Source of the DNA: Branchiostoma floridae
Taxonomy: Eukaryota > Chordata > Leptocardii > Amphioxiformes > Branchiostomatidae
Reading direction: 5' to 3'
DNA length: 64,000 nt
Assembly (NCBI RefSeq): GCF_000003815.2
Contig: NC_049992.1
Coordinates: 12,678,354 to 12,742,353, forward strand
Position 1 is the first letter of the stretch, and each line of letters begins with the position of its first letter. Under the pieces are notes generated by a model. That model did no database searches, was not told the origin of the DNA, and worked only from the letters and a program-made list of their open reading frames with translations. The translations under genes were made by a program, and so were the position numbers. Shown piece after piece: positions 12,115 through 24,516 of the stretch.

Positions 12115-15100
12115 CTACCAGATGTACTGTAGCCACGGCTCCTTGTCGTTTTCGGGCACCACTTCCGTATCGCGAACTCTTTTTTTACCAACGCGGACGG
12201 ATATGGGCAGGCCGTACCCGCCGATGATGTTGTCGATTGGCAGCGCCATATTACGCCGTTTGTTCATGATTGGCAGGCCGTTTCCACCAAGGATGGAGTC
12301 GATCGGAGATGCTCGTTTGTATGACATGGGCAGGCCGCGCCCCCCGATGATTGCATCAATGGGAGCTGATGACCGCTCGGCCATCGCGGGTAGGCCCTTG
12401 TAGACGGAGCCGTTTGGAAGCAGCGCCCGCTTACCGCTGATTGGAAGTCCTATCCCGCCATAGATCGAATCTATCGGCGCTGCTCGTTTCCCCATCGTGG
12501 ACAGCAGCCCTCCGTAGATCGAATCTATCGGAGCAGCTCGCTCTCTTCTGCTGCTTGCGTCTTCCCCCTCGTCTTGGTGATCCTCTTGATCGGTCCCATC
12601 ACGTCTTCTGACCATGGGAAGACCGAAGCCCTGCATGATGTGGTCTATGGGCCTCCCTGCACGCTTACCGCTGAAGTGGTCCAGCCCTGTTCCGTGTAGA
12701 AGCGAATCTATTGGTAGGGCACCACGCTTGTCGTCGGCCTGGCTTTCGGAATCCTATGAGAAAAAGAAATACGGTTCTTAGTGGCAAATGTTGACACGTA
12801 TATGTGGCCATTGGCACACGAAATTTAGCCAAATTAGCCAATTAGACAAAGAGGCTCAGCGGGCGTCACTCCACCGTCGACGTCAGAGAAAGTCGTGTAA
12901 AGTGCCTTTCCCAGGGGCATAACATCTGGGGCATGGCGACTATCGAACCCGGGACCTCTAAATTCCTTGCCTAGCAATCTACCGGACCTACGAACAAGGC
13001 AGAGAAAAACACACACAATTATCATGATTTCATCTTAAGATCTAATATTAAAGCAATGGTTTGGGGTGTCTGTGACAATGAGTTCGCGCAAGGCCAGACG
13101 TGACTTCCTCGGCAAAAGCCACTAAACACGACTTCCCCGACTCGTGCCGGGTGTAAATGGGAGCTTGACTTTATTCTGGGAAGTAAAGGGCGGCCGAAGA
13201 AGAAGGCAATGGGATTTTCACCTTTTTTACCAAGACACACAGCATACGACTCAAATTACAAGACTACGCACTTAGTAATATCGTTCGAGACATTACCAGT
13301 TTAGTATCAGCAGTGAGAACACCGACAGTACATCATAACTGTCTGTAATATACTTGTAAAAGGGAGCGAAGATAAGTAATGTAAGATCAAGGGATGCAGC
13401 CGTTAAGAAACACGGGGATTCATCTTGAAGGTGGAGTGGAGAGATAGCGGTAGCGTATGGTTAACTGAAAGTTGAACAACTATAAATCTTACGGTTTTCA
13501 TTACTTTTTAGATGGTTGCAAAAAAATTAAACCTACACAGACAGAAGTGGATTTTCGTTAGCTGAATACCGCACTAATTTAGTTCGCCTTCACCAAAGGG
13601 TTTCTAAATTGCAATTGACGACATCTCAAAGTACAAAAAGGCACTAGATTGCTCCAATTACATTACACAATTGCCTTCATCATCTCTATAGCTAATCTTA
13701 CAAAAATAGCAAGAAAACGTGTTAGCCAATGTGCTCTACCTTCACAGAAGCGGGTGATTTTAGAGATAATGCGTTGGATATGATGTGGCAATCCTGAAAG
13801 CAATTTGTCTATATCTGAAGCCATTAACCTGTTCATCGAACTCGACGCAAAGCCTCAGTGCAACAGGATGTTGGTGGAGGGTACTTCATCAAACATCTCG
13901 GGTATACTGTTGGTGGCTTCTGTTAATAGTCTCAATTAGTTGTGGCGGCTTTACACCCGTGTGTGCTGTCACCGGATAACGTTTGTACGTGGAGTATTTC
14001 ATTGATCGCTAAATACTTTTAATTCATCTCATTACTAACTTTCGGCTATTTAGAAGTTCTGAGGATCTCTATGGAAAGACGAACATGATATAGGCTCTAA
14101 ACAACGTAAGACGTGAAACACAAACGTTTGCAATATTCTCTAGATCTAACTTTCCACTGACAAACCTTTGCACTGAACCAAATTCAATAGTTAAGCGTGT
14201 CTTAGAGTATGCAAAAGATTATTTTTTCTTGAATGTAACGTAAATATGATTTATAAATGCTTCACGTGTGCTTAAAGATATGATTTTGTGCGTAGTCAGT
14301 ATGGTAACGAAAGACAATTGAATAAGATGACAACCCATTATAAGATTTGGAAGATAGTCAAGCTCTGTGAATGTAAACCGTTTCTTCTTTTTATCAATCT
14401 TGAAAACCGGTGAAAATTGATACGTGTGTACGTCATACCTGGTATCAATGTGGCCCTTTGGAGACTTGTATGCGAAGTGCTTGAAAGGCTTGAAATGTAG
14501 ATCAATTTGCCAAGCCAAGTTTCAATTGCCGTTTCTACGTTGTCAGATGTAAGTAACTATGTCAAGCCGCCACTACAAGCTCTGGTGAAGTGTCAGGGGC
14601 TGGGCCTGGTCGGCGTTACACTAGCCAACGACCTTCGGACGGATTTTGCGATCGCTAGTGATATTGAGCTGTTACATTCAATTAGGAAGGGTTTACTGAT
14701 CTCTAAAAAACGCGTTGTACATGTGTCCCTTTTAAGCTCGCTGGTCGGGCGAGCTGCTTTCCTGCTGTTTGACGTCGTTTTTGGTGGTCTGAATTGGGAC
14801 CTGATGGACGCCAGGAGCCCACATCGGTGATGGAGCACCTTTTATCGTTGTTTCAAATACCTACAAATTATTAGATCATTAATATTGCCGGCTCTTTTCA
14901 CAGACATGATACGTAATGCACTAGCCAAGCGTGTTTCAAGCACCTTTTATCGCTATTTCAAACACATTTCTTCATTTCAGACTTTCAGAGACATCATACG
15001 CGTACGTAACGCACCACTCAAGGTTGCTCTGGACTCCTTTTAATGCTATTTCAGACACTTTCAAACCATCTAATCATGAAACTATTACCGGCTTTTCACA

Positions 15101-18100
15101 TATGTTATATGCTGCCCAAATATGTTCTATAAAAACTTTCATCGTTATATCAAACAATTCTAAACCGAGTCAAGTTAATAAACATTACTAATACAGCAAA
15201 ATATGCCACATGCATCAAAAGTTATGTCTATAATCAAAGAATATTAAAGGTAAGGTGGTTTGATCAATGAAATGTTATCTTACGCAGAAAAGGACGATAA
15301 TGAAAATCAATGAAAGGAACTTAACCAGGACTTATTTGTTTTGCAAGTATTTATGTACTGCAATATGAGGTTCCTTTTTCAAAAGAATAGAAGCAAACTA
15401 ATAACTGTATTCTACCGCATTTTTTACCGTGATGTGTAAATGTAAAGCAAGATGTGATGCTTGGAAATACACCAGTATTGCTTACCTAGTACCTGGCAGA
15501 AGCTGGTGAAAGGGCTTTCTTCAAAGCGCGGTACAGGCTCATTTAATCAATAGCTAATAACGCCGTAAATTGAACCGTTAACGGCTGACTAACAACTTCG
15601 TGATCTAGCTTTTTTCTTTACACAGTCTAAAAGTCTCTGGTGACGGTTGAAAAATGTTTTGGGCAAAGCATAATTGACTCAGTCTGTTTTATCCGGTTGA
15701 TTCTGGACGATAACTGTCATTGTCGGACAACATTTTCATGGGCTTAAAGTGAGAACGGCAAACTGGATGGTAATGACTCCTTGTCGAGCAATTTGAGAAA
15801 GCTTCCTTGTCCATCACGTGTGTTGCCTTGGTGATCAATGATCTGGTACCATTACTGGAACCACCGAGCCGTTCTGACAGACGCTGCTGAACGGAGGCTC
15901 CCTCCCTCATTTGCTTGATCCTTCTCGGCGCCTTGTAAACGTATCCGGTGTTAAAGAGATTGTGCATGGACCAGGAAGCCTTGGTGAGGGCATGGATCAA
16001 ATTATTAATCACAAGCACAGGCATAGCTGTGAATTATCTCGTTCGCGTGAACATTGTATGGGGTAATTTTCCGCTAATCAAAGTCTTATCAATTTAACTT
16101 TCACTATAAATTGAACGTCTTCTATCCAGAAATGAAGTTTTTACTCAGATCATACACAAATATGAGCAAGAACGTATTTTTCATCCAGAAATCCACGCAC
16201 CAAATGTTTCGCCAACTCAATGCACATTTGAACATGGCTGAATGGAACCGTCGCTGACAACTTGAAAAATCTCTCTGATATAATTGAAATTAATGGAAAA
16301 ATTCTTTAGCTAGCCAAATGAATATTTCATTATTGCCGCCATAATTTTCCGCTAATCAACGTCTAATCAATTGTATTTTCTATTCCTATTGATGAATGTT
16401 TCTATTCAGAAATAGATTTTGATTGTTTTTCTCCTCTACAAAACACTCAAACCTTACACAAACACAAACGAGAACACTTTATTTCGAAACCAACACACAG
16501 ATCTGGTGAGATCACGTGGCGCAGCGACAGCGTGTTTGTCTCGGGATCGAGAGATCTCGTGTTCAAATCCTACCACTGCCGATCTTGTGCGCTTGGGAAA
16601 GGTATATCATGATCAGGTGAAAAAAGAGTACATAGCTTCAGCTAGGGCCGTCTCTCGGATAGGACGTTTAAATGGAGTCCCTATGTCTGGGGAGAGCCAC
16701 ACCCTGGGCACGTAAAAGAACCCGCCGCACTCATCGAAAAGATTAGGCATGGGGACCTTCCCGGTGTAAGTGGATCAAACCATTCCGGCTAATTGGGGTT
16801 GGGAATTTCCCGAGCAGCCTCGTAACCCTTGCTTCGCCTATTGAGACAGTTAGTCGAACTTGCTGAAGCTCGACGTTTCTGACTTTAAGGGAGAATAGGT
16901 GCTACCACAGTGAGGGTAGTTCTGTGCATATAGAAGTGGTCGATTGCCTTGCACTGAGGAAACTCGTTAAAAAATATCTATCATATATAGATCACCACCA
17001 AGCTCCGAACATATCCTAACATAGCTGAATTGAATTTGAATTGACACCTTATATACGTAATTGTAGTGACCGGAAAATGTCATTAAGTAAATCAATTGGT
17101 AAAAGATGACCTGATTATTCTTTTTTCTCAATTAGCTTAATACATCCATAACGTTTGAAGCATCCAAACCACGTAATAAATGACCAGGCTGTCCCACTTT
17201 AGCCAACTGAATATTTCATTAATGTCACAGCCTCTAATTGCTTAAGCCTGTAGTTTGTACCCATCATAGTTTCTATGCAATTACCCTCCAATAAAGCAGC
17301 ATGACTTAACTTCATAAAACAGAATACAAAATAGCCATGTATGTTTAATATTCATTGACTATAGAAAAACACCTGCATGATAAAGAACAAGAAGAAAACC
17401 GCTGCCCACATACAAATCTGTTGTTTACATCCTCGGGTCTGGTTTGCAATGCGAACGCGATCTGTTCCGGATCCCTTCCTTTTGATTACTTTTCATGCGG
17501 TAGGGCTCGGGTTCGATTCCACTATGGAGGCATACAGAAATCTTTGAAATGGAAAATAGTATGGGCGTTTAATACTGTGTATAAGCCCCCTGCTGTACAT
17601 GTATTATCTATGCTTGTACTTCTGGGGGTTCGACGGACTAAGAAACAGTTGCCGTCCTATACGCCGTAAGGTGTGGGAATAACAGCACATATCTTTCAGA
17701 TACGTTTTGTCAAAATAATTGCCCCCGTTATGATATTTTGTTTCGTGTGAAATTCCTTCTCGTTCGTTTGAACCACAGTCCAAATCGATTCAACATAGCT
17801 ACAGAAATCTAACGATCTACTTTTTCTTTGATTTTAAGGCCATCCATCGAAACTAGAGAGACAATTACTGGAACTATTGTATAATACATGAACTGGAAAA
17901 AGGGTAAACTCTACCTGGCTACGTATTCAATCAACTTCACAGTTTATCGTAAATTCCATATGCACGTACACATCATAACATCAATGGGAGCGTTTTAAGT
18001 ACATAGAATTTGCTGTCTAGTTAATCGAAATTTGCGCATAGATTCACTGTCTTTTGAAGTTATGGCAATCCATCAAAGTGAGGTAGAAAATTCCTGGAAC

Positions 18101-18854
18101 TATTGTATAATACATGAACTAAATGTAGGGAAAGCACTAACTTTTCACTTGACTTGTTTATCGTAAACTTTATTTCTGATAGCGGCTTAGACCATGTTAC
18201 AATAACGTACACGTTCCCAACTATAACATCTAAGGGAGTTTTTCAAGGCAATGTTGTCAAGTTAACACGACGGTAGGTATTATGATCTAGAAAAAAATAA
18301 AAGAATCTAAAAGGCTATGTGATCTTTTCTCAGATGTTGAAAGAAGAACAGAAGTACGCTGGAACTACAGGCCTTCGACTCACGCCTGAATTAAAAGCAC
18401 CTCGTTGATTAGGCCCAGCGGAACTCATGATCAGTGATTCTAGCGGTGCGTAGAATTGACCATTACATTAACTACCTTAGCTTGGCACCTTATATAGTTC
18501 TTCCTGTGCCTTTGAGGCACATCAGGCCTTTCTAGTCCAACTGTTTTCAATTGATGTTGTGCTTATCTCTTTGCTCTGTACCACCTTCAAGGTCCAAGGT
18601 TCTAGATTTCATCTCCATGTCAGTCTTGGCCTTCCTCTCTTCTTCTTCCACCGAGTGGCTTCCACGCCATGTCGATTTATGGTGAAAAAAGTGCCCAAAC
18701 TACGTACCGTTATAGAGAAACAACGAAGACTGCTTACCTGTCGGTTCGAAGCATTCTCTCCCATACGGTTGTCGTCTTTTGCCGAGGATGCCGCGACTGT
18801 ACACACGGCAAGGCCGAGAACAGCAAGCATCAGGGACCGCGCTAGCATCTTCAT
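12115..18854 (-). CDS. Multi-copy neuropeptide precursor, pedal peptide/orcokinin-like
   Basis: Two exons in phase 0: 18854-18738 (39 codons) and 12753-12115 (TAG at 12117-12115), 251 aa. Residues 1-25 form a signal peptide (basic MKMLARS, hydrophobic LMLAVLGLAVC, small residues TVAASSA before K26). From residue 48, dibasic sites release eight related units beginning at about 50, 71, 112, 130, 149, 167, 187 and 207; the best repeats read A-P-I-D-S-I-Y-G-G-x-G-L-P-I. Units 1, 3, 4 and 8 end in Gly before the basic site, predicting C-terminal amidation; units 2, 6 and 7 would have free ends. An acidic spacer (about 91-107) separates units 2 and 3, and a tail ending PWLQYIW follows unit 8. The P-[LI]-D-S-[VI]-x-G start and the free/amidated multi-copy layout match the pedal peptide/orcokinin family as I know it from molluscs and arthropods; this assignment is inference from a short motif. 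ATG 18854 is the first in-frame ATG before the signal sequence. A secreted neuropeptide precursor is near certain, the family less so. Confidence 0.85.
12838..12985 (-). mobile_element. tRNA-derived SINE fragment (family 1)
   Basis: Read on the minus strand it contains a B-box-like GGTTCGATAG followed by GGGAAAGGCACTTTACACG, the body of the longer copies at 16512-16985 and 40260-40773. It lies inside the precursor gene's intron just upstream of exon 2. Confidence 0.7.
12986..14835. other. Intron of the peptide-precursor gene, no second exon seen
   Basis: Part of the 5,984-base intron (12754-18737). An open frame of 107 codons at 14507-14830 (plus) has no recognisable domain, and I do not call it. 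Confidence 0.4.
14836..15165 (+). repeat. Degenerate tandem repeat, period about 100 bases
   Basis: Three to four diverged units begin with CACCTTTTATCGTTGTTTCA-like sequence at about 14836, 14941, 15031 and 15133, each followed by a loosely conserved body (CTTTTCACA, CATGATACGTAA). Located in the precursor gene's intron. Confidence 0.6.
15166..16511. other. Intron stretch with one unexplained open frame
   Basis: The minus strand has a 111-codon frame from 16024 to 15689, rich in basic residues (APRRIKQMREG, QQRLSERLGG), with a TTCACAG acceptor-like sequence just before its ATG. It has no signal peptide or domain that I recognise. It could be an alternative terminal exon of the precursor gene, or chance. 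Confidence 0.25.
16512..16985 (+). mobile_element. tRNA-derived SINE (family 1), long copy
   Basis: RNA polymerase III-like A box (GTGGCGCAGCGAC) and B box (GTTCAAATCC) are followed by the shared body with CGATCTTGTGCGCTTGGGAAA, GCTAGGGCCGTC, GGATAGGACGTT, GGGGAGAGCCACACCC and TTCGCCTATTG. It is colinear with the copy at 40260-40773. Confidence 0.85.
16986..17832. other. Intron stretch, possible SINE head
   Basis: GGGTTCGATTCC at about 17510 resembles a tRNA B box, possibly another SINE relic. Nothing else recognised. Confidence 0.3.
17833..18258. repeat. Two-unit tandem duplication, period about 226 bases
   Basis: GGAACTATTGTATAATACAT occurs at 17870 and 18096, and flanking pieces (GGCCATCCATCGAAA/GGCAATCCATCAAAG, GTTTATCGTAAA, CATCATAACATCAATGGGAG/CTATAACATCTAAGGGAG) repeat in the same order. 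The copies are clearly diverged. Located in the precursor gene's intron. Confidence 0.75.
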
Positions 18855-18894
18855 CGTGACTCGCTGCTGCACCGCACTCACAACTGGTGAAATC

Positions 18895-18930
18895 CTGAAC
18901 TGACGAGCTCGTGCAGGGCTTGGTATATCA
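18895..18930 (-). promoter_or_regulatory. Candidate TATA/Inr core promoter of the peptide gene
   Basis: On the minus strand a TATA-like GATATACC (about 18928-18922) lies about 26 bases before a TCAGTT initiator whose A is at 18901, giving a 5' UTR of about 47 bases. Spacing fits a focused promoter. No transcript evidence. Confidence 0.35.
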
Positions 18931-18939
18931 CATCACCTG

Positions 18940-21900
18940 ATGAATTTGAATATTTGTAGAATCCGGTCGAAGGAGTGTTTCATGTGCGTACGCTCGTGTG
19001 GGTGGGATCTGCTTACTGTAGGGACATGCGGATGGTTCAGTAATTAGGCGCTAAAAACAGGGGAAGGAGGGGGGTCTCAAGGGTGCTCAGAAATGACTTG
19101 CTTACAGTAATGGGTCGAAATTAGGTACATGTGCTCATGTTGTCCTTAACATGCACACTGCTAGGACGTGTGAAGCGTGGGTATCCATGTGATTACTGGT
19201 TTAAAGGTTTGACTTAGACCCACTCCAAAGTAGTCTAGGGGTCCAAAAGAAGAAATCTTTTCGTGTTAACTTTAGATTTTTCATTCCACGGCTTTTCATT
19301 TCTTACAGCTTGCATACAAGCTATTGAATACTACGAGTGGGGATTGAACCCAAAACCTTTGGTTCAGGTGGCCATGGTTCCAGCCCATCCAGGAAATTGT
19401 TAAATGTTGACGAATTATCGCCAATTCGTATGAGCATAAATCCAATCCGAATCTGTAGGCTGGAACGGAAGGGTCATTTTCACATAATGTGTCATTAGTA
19501 ATGCAGATGCGCTTCGATTGATCATCAAATTGGCCTAAATTTACCTACATTTCATGACTTTCGTCAGTGGTAAATTGATTTCCCTTCGCTATTTTTGATC
19601 GATAACGAATTTAGCTTGGACGTGTTGCCCAAAACGTTTGTCCATATCCAATGTTTACTTCCTTTTTTTGAACGGCGTCGGCCTATAGGTAGTAAGAACG
19701 AAACCCGTTACGACATAGTTGGTTCGTCGTTCATGTATATACAGCTGTTGTTTATGAATCCATAATTACAAGAGGATCACATAAGATGACAAATTTCCCA
19801 ACATAGTAAGGAGATGATACGTGTACACCATAGAGTGTTATCATATCACAGACTAATATACTTCAATTATCGATCACAGCTGAAGATGGACCCAAGGGAG
19901 TCATCAACTGCTTGGCTAATGATCATCAAGACCTCGTCGCATGTCCATTCATCCCTGAGAAGGATCCTTTGACTCGACGCCTTAATGACTTTATGTAATG
20001 TTAACTCAGAGACAGTGGATTATATACCTCCAATCAAGGGAATCTCCATTTTTTAGTTATATATGGTACACGTCATAGTATCAAATTGTCGACAGCATTT
20101 ACGCAAGATTGGCTTATGATATTTGACACGTCACTGAATGTCTATTTAGCCATATAAGGGTTCCCAAGGTACTTCTTATGCTTATGACGTCACCTCACGT
20201 TTGCTGAGAGAGACAACTGACCAATTTACATCTAACCGGAGATCGCTTTATTCACGTCATATCAACTCAATTTACAGTACTTAACGTGAACGTGATACTT
20301 TATGCGAAATTACCACAAGTTTGACAATCGTATTTTGACGCTCTAAATGTGTCTTGATAATAGGATGTATACTAGCATATTTCATAATCGATTATAAAAT
20401 AGTCTTACGTGATGTAATGGTCAAATTCGATGGATAAACAACAACAGATAAAGATACTACAACAGTGTTGACTTAAGTACATGTATGGTATACCAGTGTC
20501 ACATGGTAGCGCCTGTGTACAGTATAACGATATTAGCTTTGGACCCAAACATTTACTTTTACACTTACTATTGATGAAAGTGGAGGGGAGCGAGAGGCCA
20601 GTCCATGGACTAGACACTTATGTAGGCATTGATGAAACATTTACTGTTCTGGAAAAGTATCTCAAATGCAACGAGCGTGTCCCTAACTTATCTTTAAAAA
20701 AACCCAAGGTAATCAAAACTGAAAAGAGCGAAGAAGCGATTTCTACGGTAATTGCCAATTATTCATCTTGAAACTGCTTCTTAAAAGGGCGTTTGGGGCT
20801 GATCAACAGTCTAGCACGAGCCGGGAAATTGACTTTCCGCGATACAATTCATATTAGAACTCTCAAGTGTCAATTACGTGCTCCTTGTTTTTAGATTACT
20901 CCTGGTTGCAATCTTTCAAATGCCAACGTTAAATAGACAAGAAGCAGGAGCACACTCTTGGCGTAATGAAGAAATCGTGCTATCAGCACGAATTGCTTTT
21001 CACCACTTGACAACTTAATTGATTGTGTTTCTCGACACATCGTACATCCGTACTAGTGCAAACTGTTTACGCCATTGCATGTTGTATGGTTCCAAGAATA
21101 TGTCATGTTTCATTAATGTTTGGCACAACTAGACGCCTTAGAATTCTAAGAAATTAATGTTTGAGTCATACGAAAATAAAGATATTAATAATTACAATTC
21201 ACGCCAAGAGATGTAACATTCACAATTCGGTGACATTTATATTTTCCACAAGCGCAATTGACGTTGATTTCAGTTGTAATGCATGTAAATTTGTATATTG
21301 TAATGACTTTCTTGATTGATACATCTTCCATGGTTGCGAGTTGAACGACCGGATTTAACCTCTCTTAAAAGAAAAAAAGTCCTCCGCTTTGTCTGATCTT
21401 TAAGCAGATCTTGCTGTGGAAGAATCGTTAGAAAGGTAAAGGCAGTGTTCAACCACTAGTTGGCCAAATGGATACTGTTTCGACCCATGTGTACTGTCTT
21501 GAGAACGGAAGATCTCCTTGCAATTGGAGATAACTCTCTCTTGACAGCATGAATCTTTGCCTTAGGGCGTACGTAATTATATTCTATCAACTATATAACA
21601 TAGTCCCAATATTCTTCAACACAAAATATGGACCAAGTAAACCCATGCAATAATTAGTGAAATTGCAGGATGTGCATTGCTACCGTAGTCTAAGTAATTT
21701 TGAGATGATTAAGTACTCATTATTTTTACACTAATTTAAGATTGACTACATCAGGCTAACGCTTAATATTAACAGCTAGATAGAAGGATCACATCATCGA
21801 GAAAGACTTGCCAGCTTGTTGATTGAGACGAATATTACATTTCTGCTGTAGTCCTACTAGCCCATTCATGTTGCTGAGAATTCAAATATTTTATGCCGAA

Positions 21901-24339
21901 AAGCAGTTACTCAGTCAACCGGGTATGATTTTGGTAAAAGGTTTCAAGTAGCATCCACTTCCTTTCGTCAGTGACACCGTGTAACTGCTATTTGGCGTAT
22001 GTTGTTGCCTGGATGTCAAACTTCATCGACGACTCAGAAAATTTTCTTGACTCTACTTCCATTTAGGTTAGATGAAGGGAATAGTAACCCACAGAGAGAG
22101 AGATTTCCCGGTTTAATGGTCCAAAAACATAATTGCAGCTTTATCAAATCGACTGTGTTGCCTCTAAACTTTGCTACAATTCCGTGAGGTCTTAAAGTAA
22201 TTACACATTTGTAGTCTTAGAGACGCAAACTGTACTGTCTTGTGCAATAATGCGAAGAAAAACAGTATGGAGGAAGCAGATAAGAAAATATCTTGCTTAC
22301 TTAAGGTTTATTGTTTTCAACATCTGCATTAATCATTCATAATTTGCATACAGTTTTTAATGAGTATCAAATCACAATTCTGCATTGCACAAGGAGAGAG
22401 AACTTAATATCTGCTCACAAAATGTGCTGCTTGGTTCCTTGCCATGAAGGCGTTTTGAAAGATAATCAACTGACTGCTCCTATTTTAGTATCTAACCTTA
22501 ATCTCACTATTCACTTAGTAATGTACATTAAAAAGGCAGTCACGAGAAGCTAATTGATTTATTTTACGATGTTTGTAACTACGGTACATATTTATGTCCT
22601 TGTCGATATCCTTATTACAGCGTTGTCTCATCCATTATCTCCTTAGCAATGCGTTGAAGGTTTAAGTGTTGTCGCGTTCACTGCCACGTGTACGGAGGCA
22701 ACTCAAGGACCCATCATGTGCTACAGGTAAAAGCAAGACGGTGCGGTTAAGGGAACTCCTAGCTGGTGAAAAACACCAAGTAAATGTCTGCCTGTCTATT
22801 TTAGGAAAACTCACCAAATTTGGTGGCTCTAGCATAAGCCGTTCTGGCGTTATACGACATTAAAGCTGGCACAGGCCTCAAAAGCCCCCCCCCCCCGTCT
22901 GAATAGGGTTAAGATACGCAAACCCTGTCAGAATCTTGGGTTTGCATTTGACAGACAGGTCTTGCCCCTGAAAAACAACGTCAAGTGCACAAAATAGTAA
23001 AGTAAGAGAAGCGTTACATACATTTGATGAATAGGCATTTACGTTTTTTTAATGAGTAGCCATTTCTTTACAAACTACCAGAGCAAGCATATCAGGCGTG
23101 TGCAGCGAGAGGGTCACACAGCAAGGAATATACGGAGTATTTGCTAAAATTCGTGATGAGTTTAAGTATGGATTAGTTGCAGTACATGCTAACATTGTTG
23201 GGATGGTTGTCTAACTCTTCTGAAAGCTGGCCGTTTCCGAATGATTTTCTTTCTTCCCTTTTCAGGCTTTGTAAAAAGCTTCCTACAATCAGTCTAATGC
23301 ACTTCCTTAATCTTGTTCCACAGTACGTAATAAACTTATCGACCTTACAGTCATGACACCAGATGAAAAGAAAATGCACGTCGCACTTTGCAAAATATAG
23401 TTCTAAGAGTGACCATGGAAGATTTGAAAGGGCAGGCCTTTTAGAAAAACGCCGTGCTGGAACACGATTGCGCATACGTAGACGGACCAAGTGGGCAGTG
23501 CAGCTTTCATGGAAGAACGGTTCACCTCAGTAATGTCAGTCTAAACGGTTTCAATGGTAGTGTACGTATGGCAATGGCAAGATTGGCCATTTTTCTCAAA
23601 ACTCAATGTTCCATGTCGGCTGCCGGTTGCCACACATTAAACAGCAATGACGACGCATGGACATAAACTAATCTTAAAGCTACATTCTCTGTGAAAGTGA
23701 ACAAAAAGAACAATGAATGATGTGCAAGTTTACTCTAACATAATTTCATGAACGGCATTAGTCGAAACAACCGATGAGCATTTTTCATATAGTCTATAAC
23801 ACAATATAGTTGATAAATAACTCCACTAACATTTTTTTTTGATACATGATGGCACATGTGGCATCGATATTTCTTGCAGGTTTATCAATTTAGGAAAACG
23901 TACTGTTTAATCTAATTGGCTTCTTTGAAATTCTATCAGTACTGGCAGTTAACTAGTTATACCGTTAGAATTGTCTATAATTGGCAAATCAGAGAAATAG
24001 AAAATATACACTTTAGTTTTCGCATATAACGACCCAATCTATCGGCTTGTCAAAGTTGTCCAATGACAGTTGCAATTGCTGAGGACTTAGTTAATGGCAA
24101 ACGATGGGGTTTGACTTCCGGGAGTAAGACGTCAGAAATACATGGCGTATCAAAGCTCTCGTAATATGACGCATTACTGGCGCATATGGCTGTGGTACGT
24201 ACGTTATATTAATTGCTTCACGTCGGATCAAAATTATTTTACTAAAAGTGTTTCCTTGAGTCCTTACCACAATCTTCTGCTGTGCATCACTGTCACTAGT
24301 TAAGGTATAAGCATTTGCGATTAGATTGTTGAGTATTCG
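18940..24339. other. Long gene-poor stretch
   Basis: 5.4 kb without a splice-supported gene. Open frames at 20481-20771 (plus), 22666-22863 (plus) and 23490-23173 (minus) lack recognisable domains. A B-box-like GGATTGAACCC at about 19345 hints at an old SINE. I see no other structure. Confidence 0.45.
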
Positions 24340-24495
24340 TAATCTCCAAGCAGATGCTACTGTAGCATAAAATAGTATCAAAAGCTGGGAAAGGACTGTA
24401 GCCGGCCTAGGAGTGTGCATTCTGTAGCCAATGCGCACTCTTAGGCGGGCTGCACTCCTATATCTTATGCTACCGTATGATCTGCTTGGAGATTA
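24340..24495. mobile_element. MITE, family 'AGTCTCCAAGCA', second copy
   Basis: Terminal inverted repeats TAATCTCCAAGCAGAT and complement, with inner ATAGTATCAAAAGCTGG, TAGCCGGCCTAGGAGTG and GCACTCTTAGGC. Same family as 7927-8095; the interior has diverged. Confidence 0.8.
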
Positions 24496-24516
24496 GATTA
24501 TTCATAGATTCTATAA

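Noticed and set aside
14507-14830. 107-codon plus-strand frame
   Set aside because: Antisense within the precursor gene's intron, no motif; kept only as a remark in the intron entry.
20481-20771. 96-codon plus-strand frame
   Set aside because: No domain, signal or splice context that I recognise; near the length expected by chance over 64 kb.
23173-23490. 105-codon minus-strand frame, considered as a retroelement tail
   Set aside because: No reverse transcriptase or zinc-knuckle motif can be seen, unlike 41971-42380.
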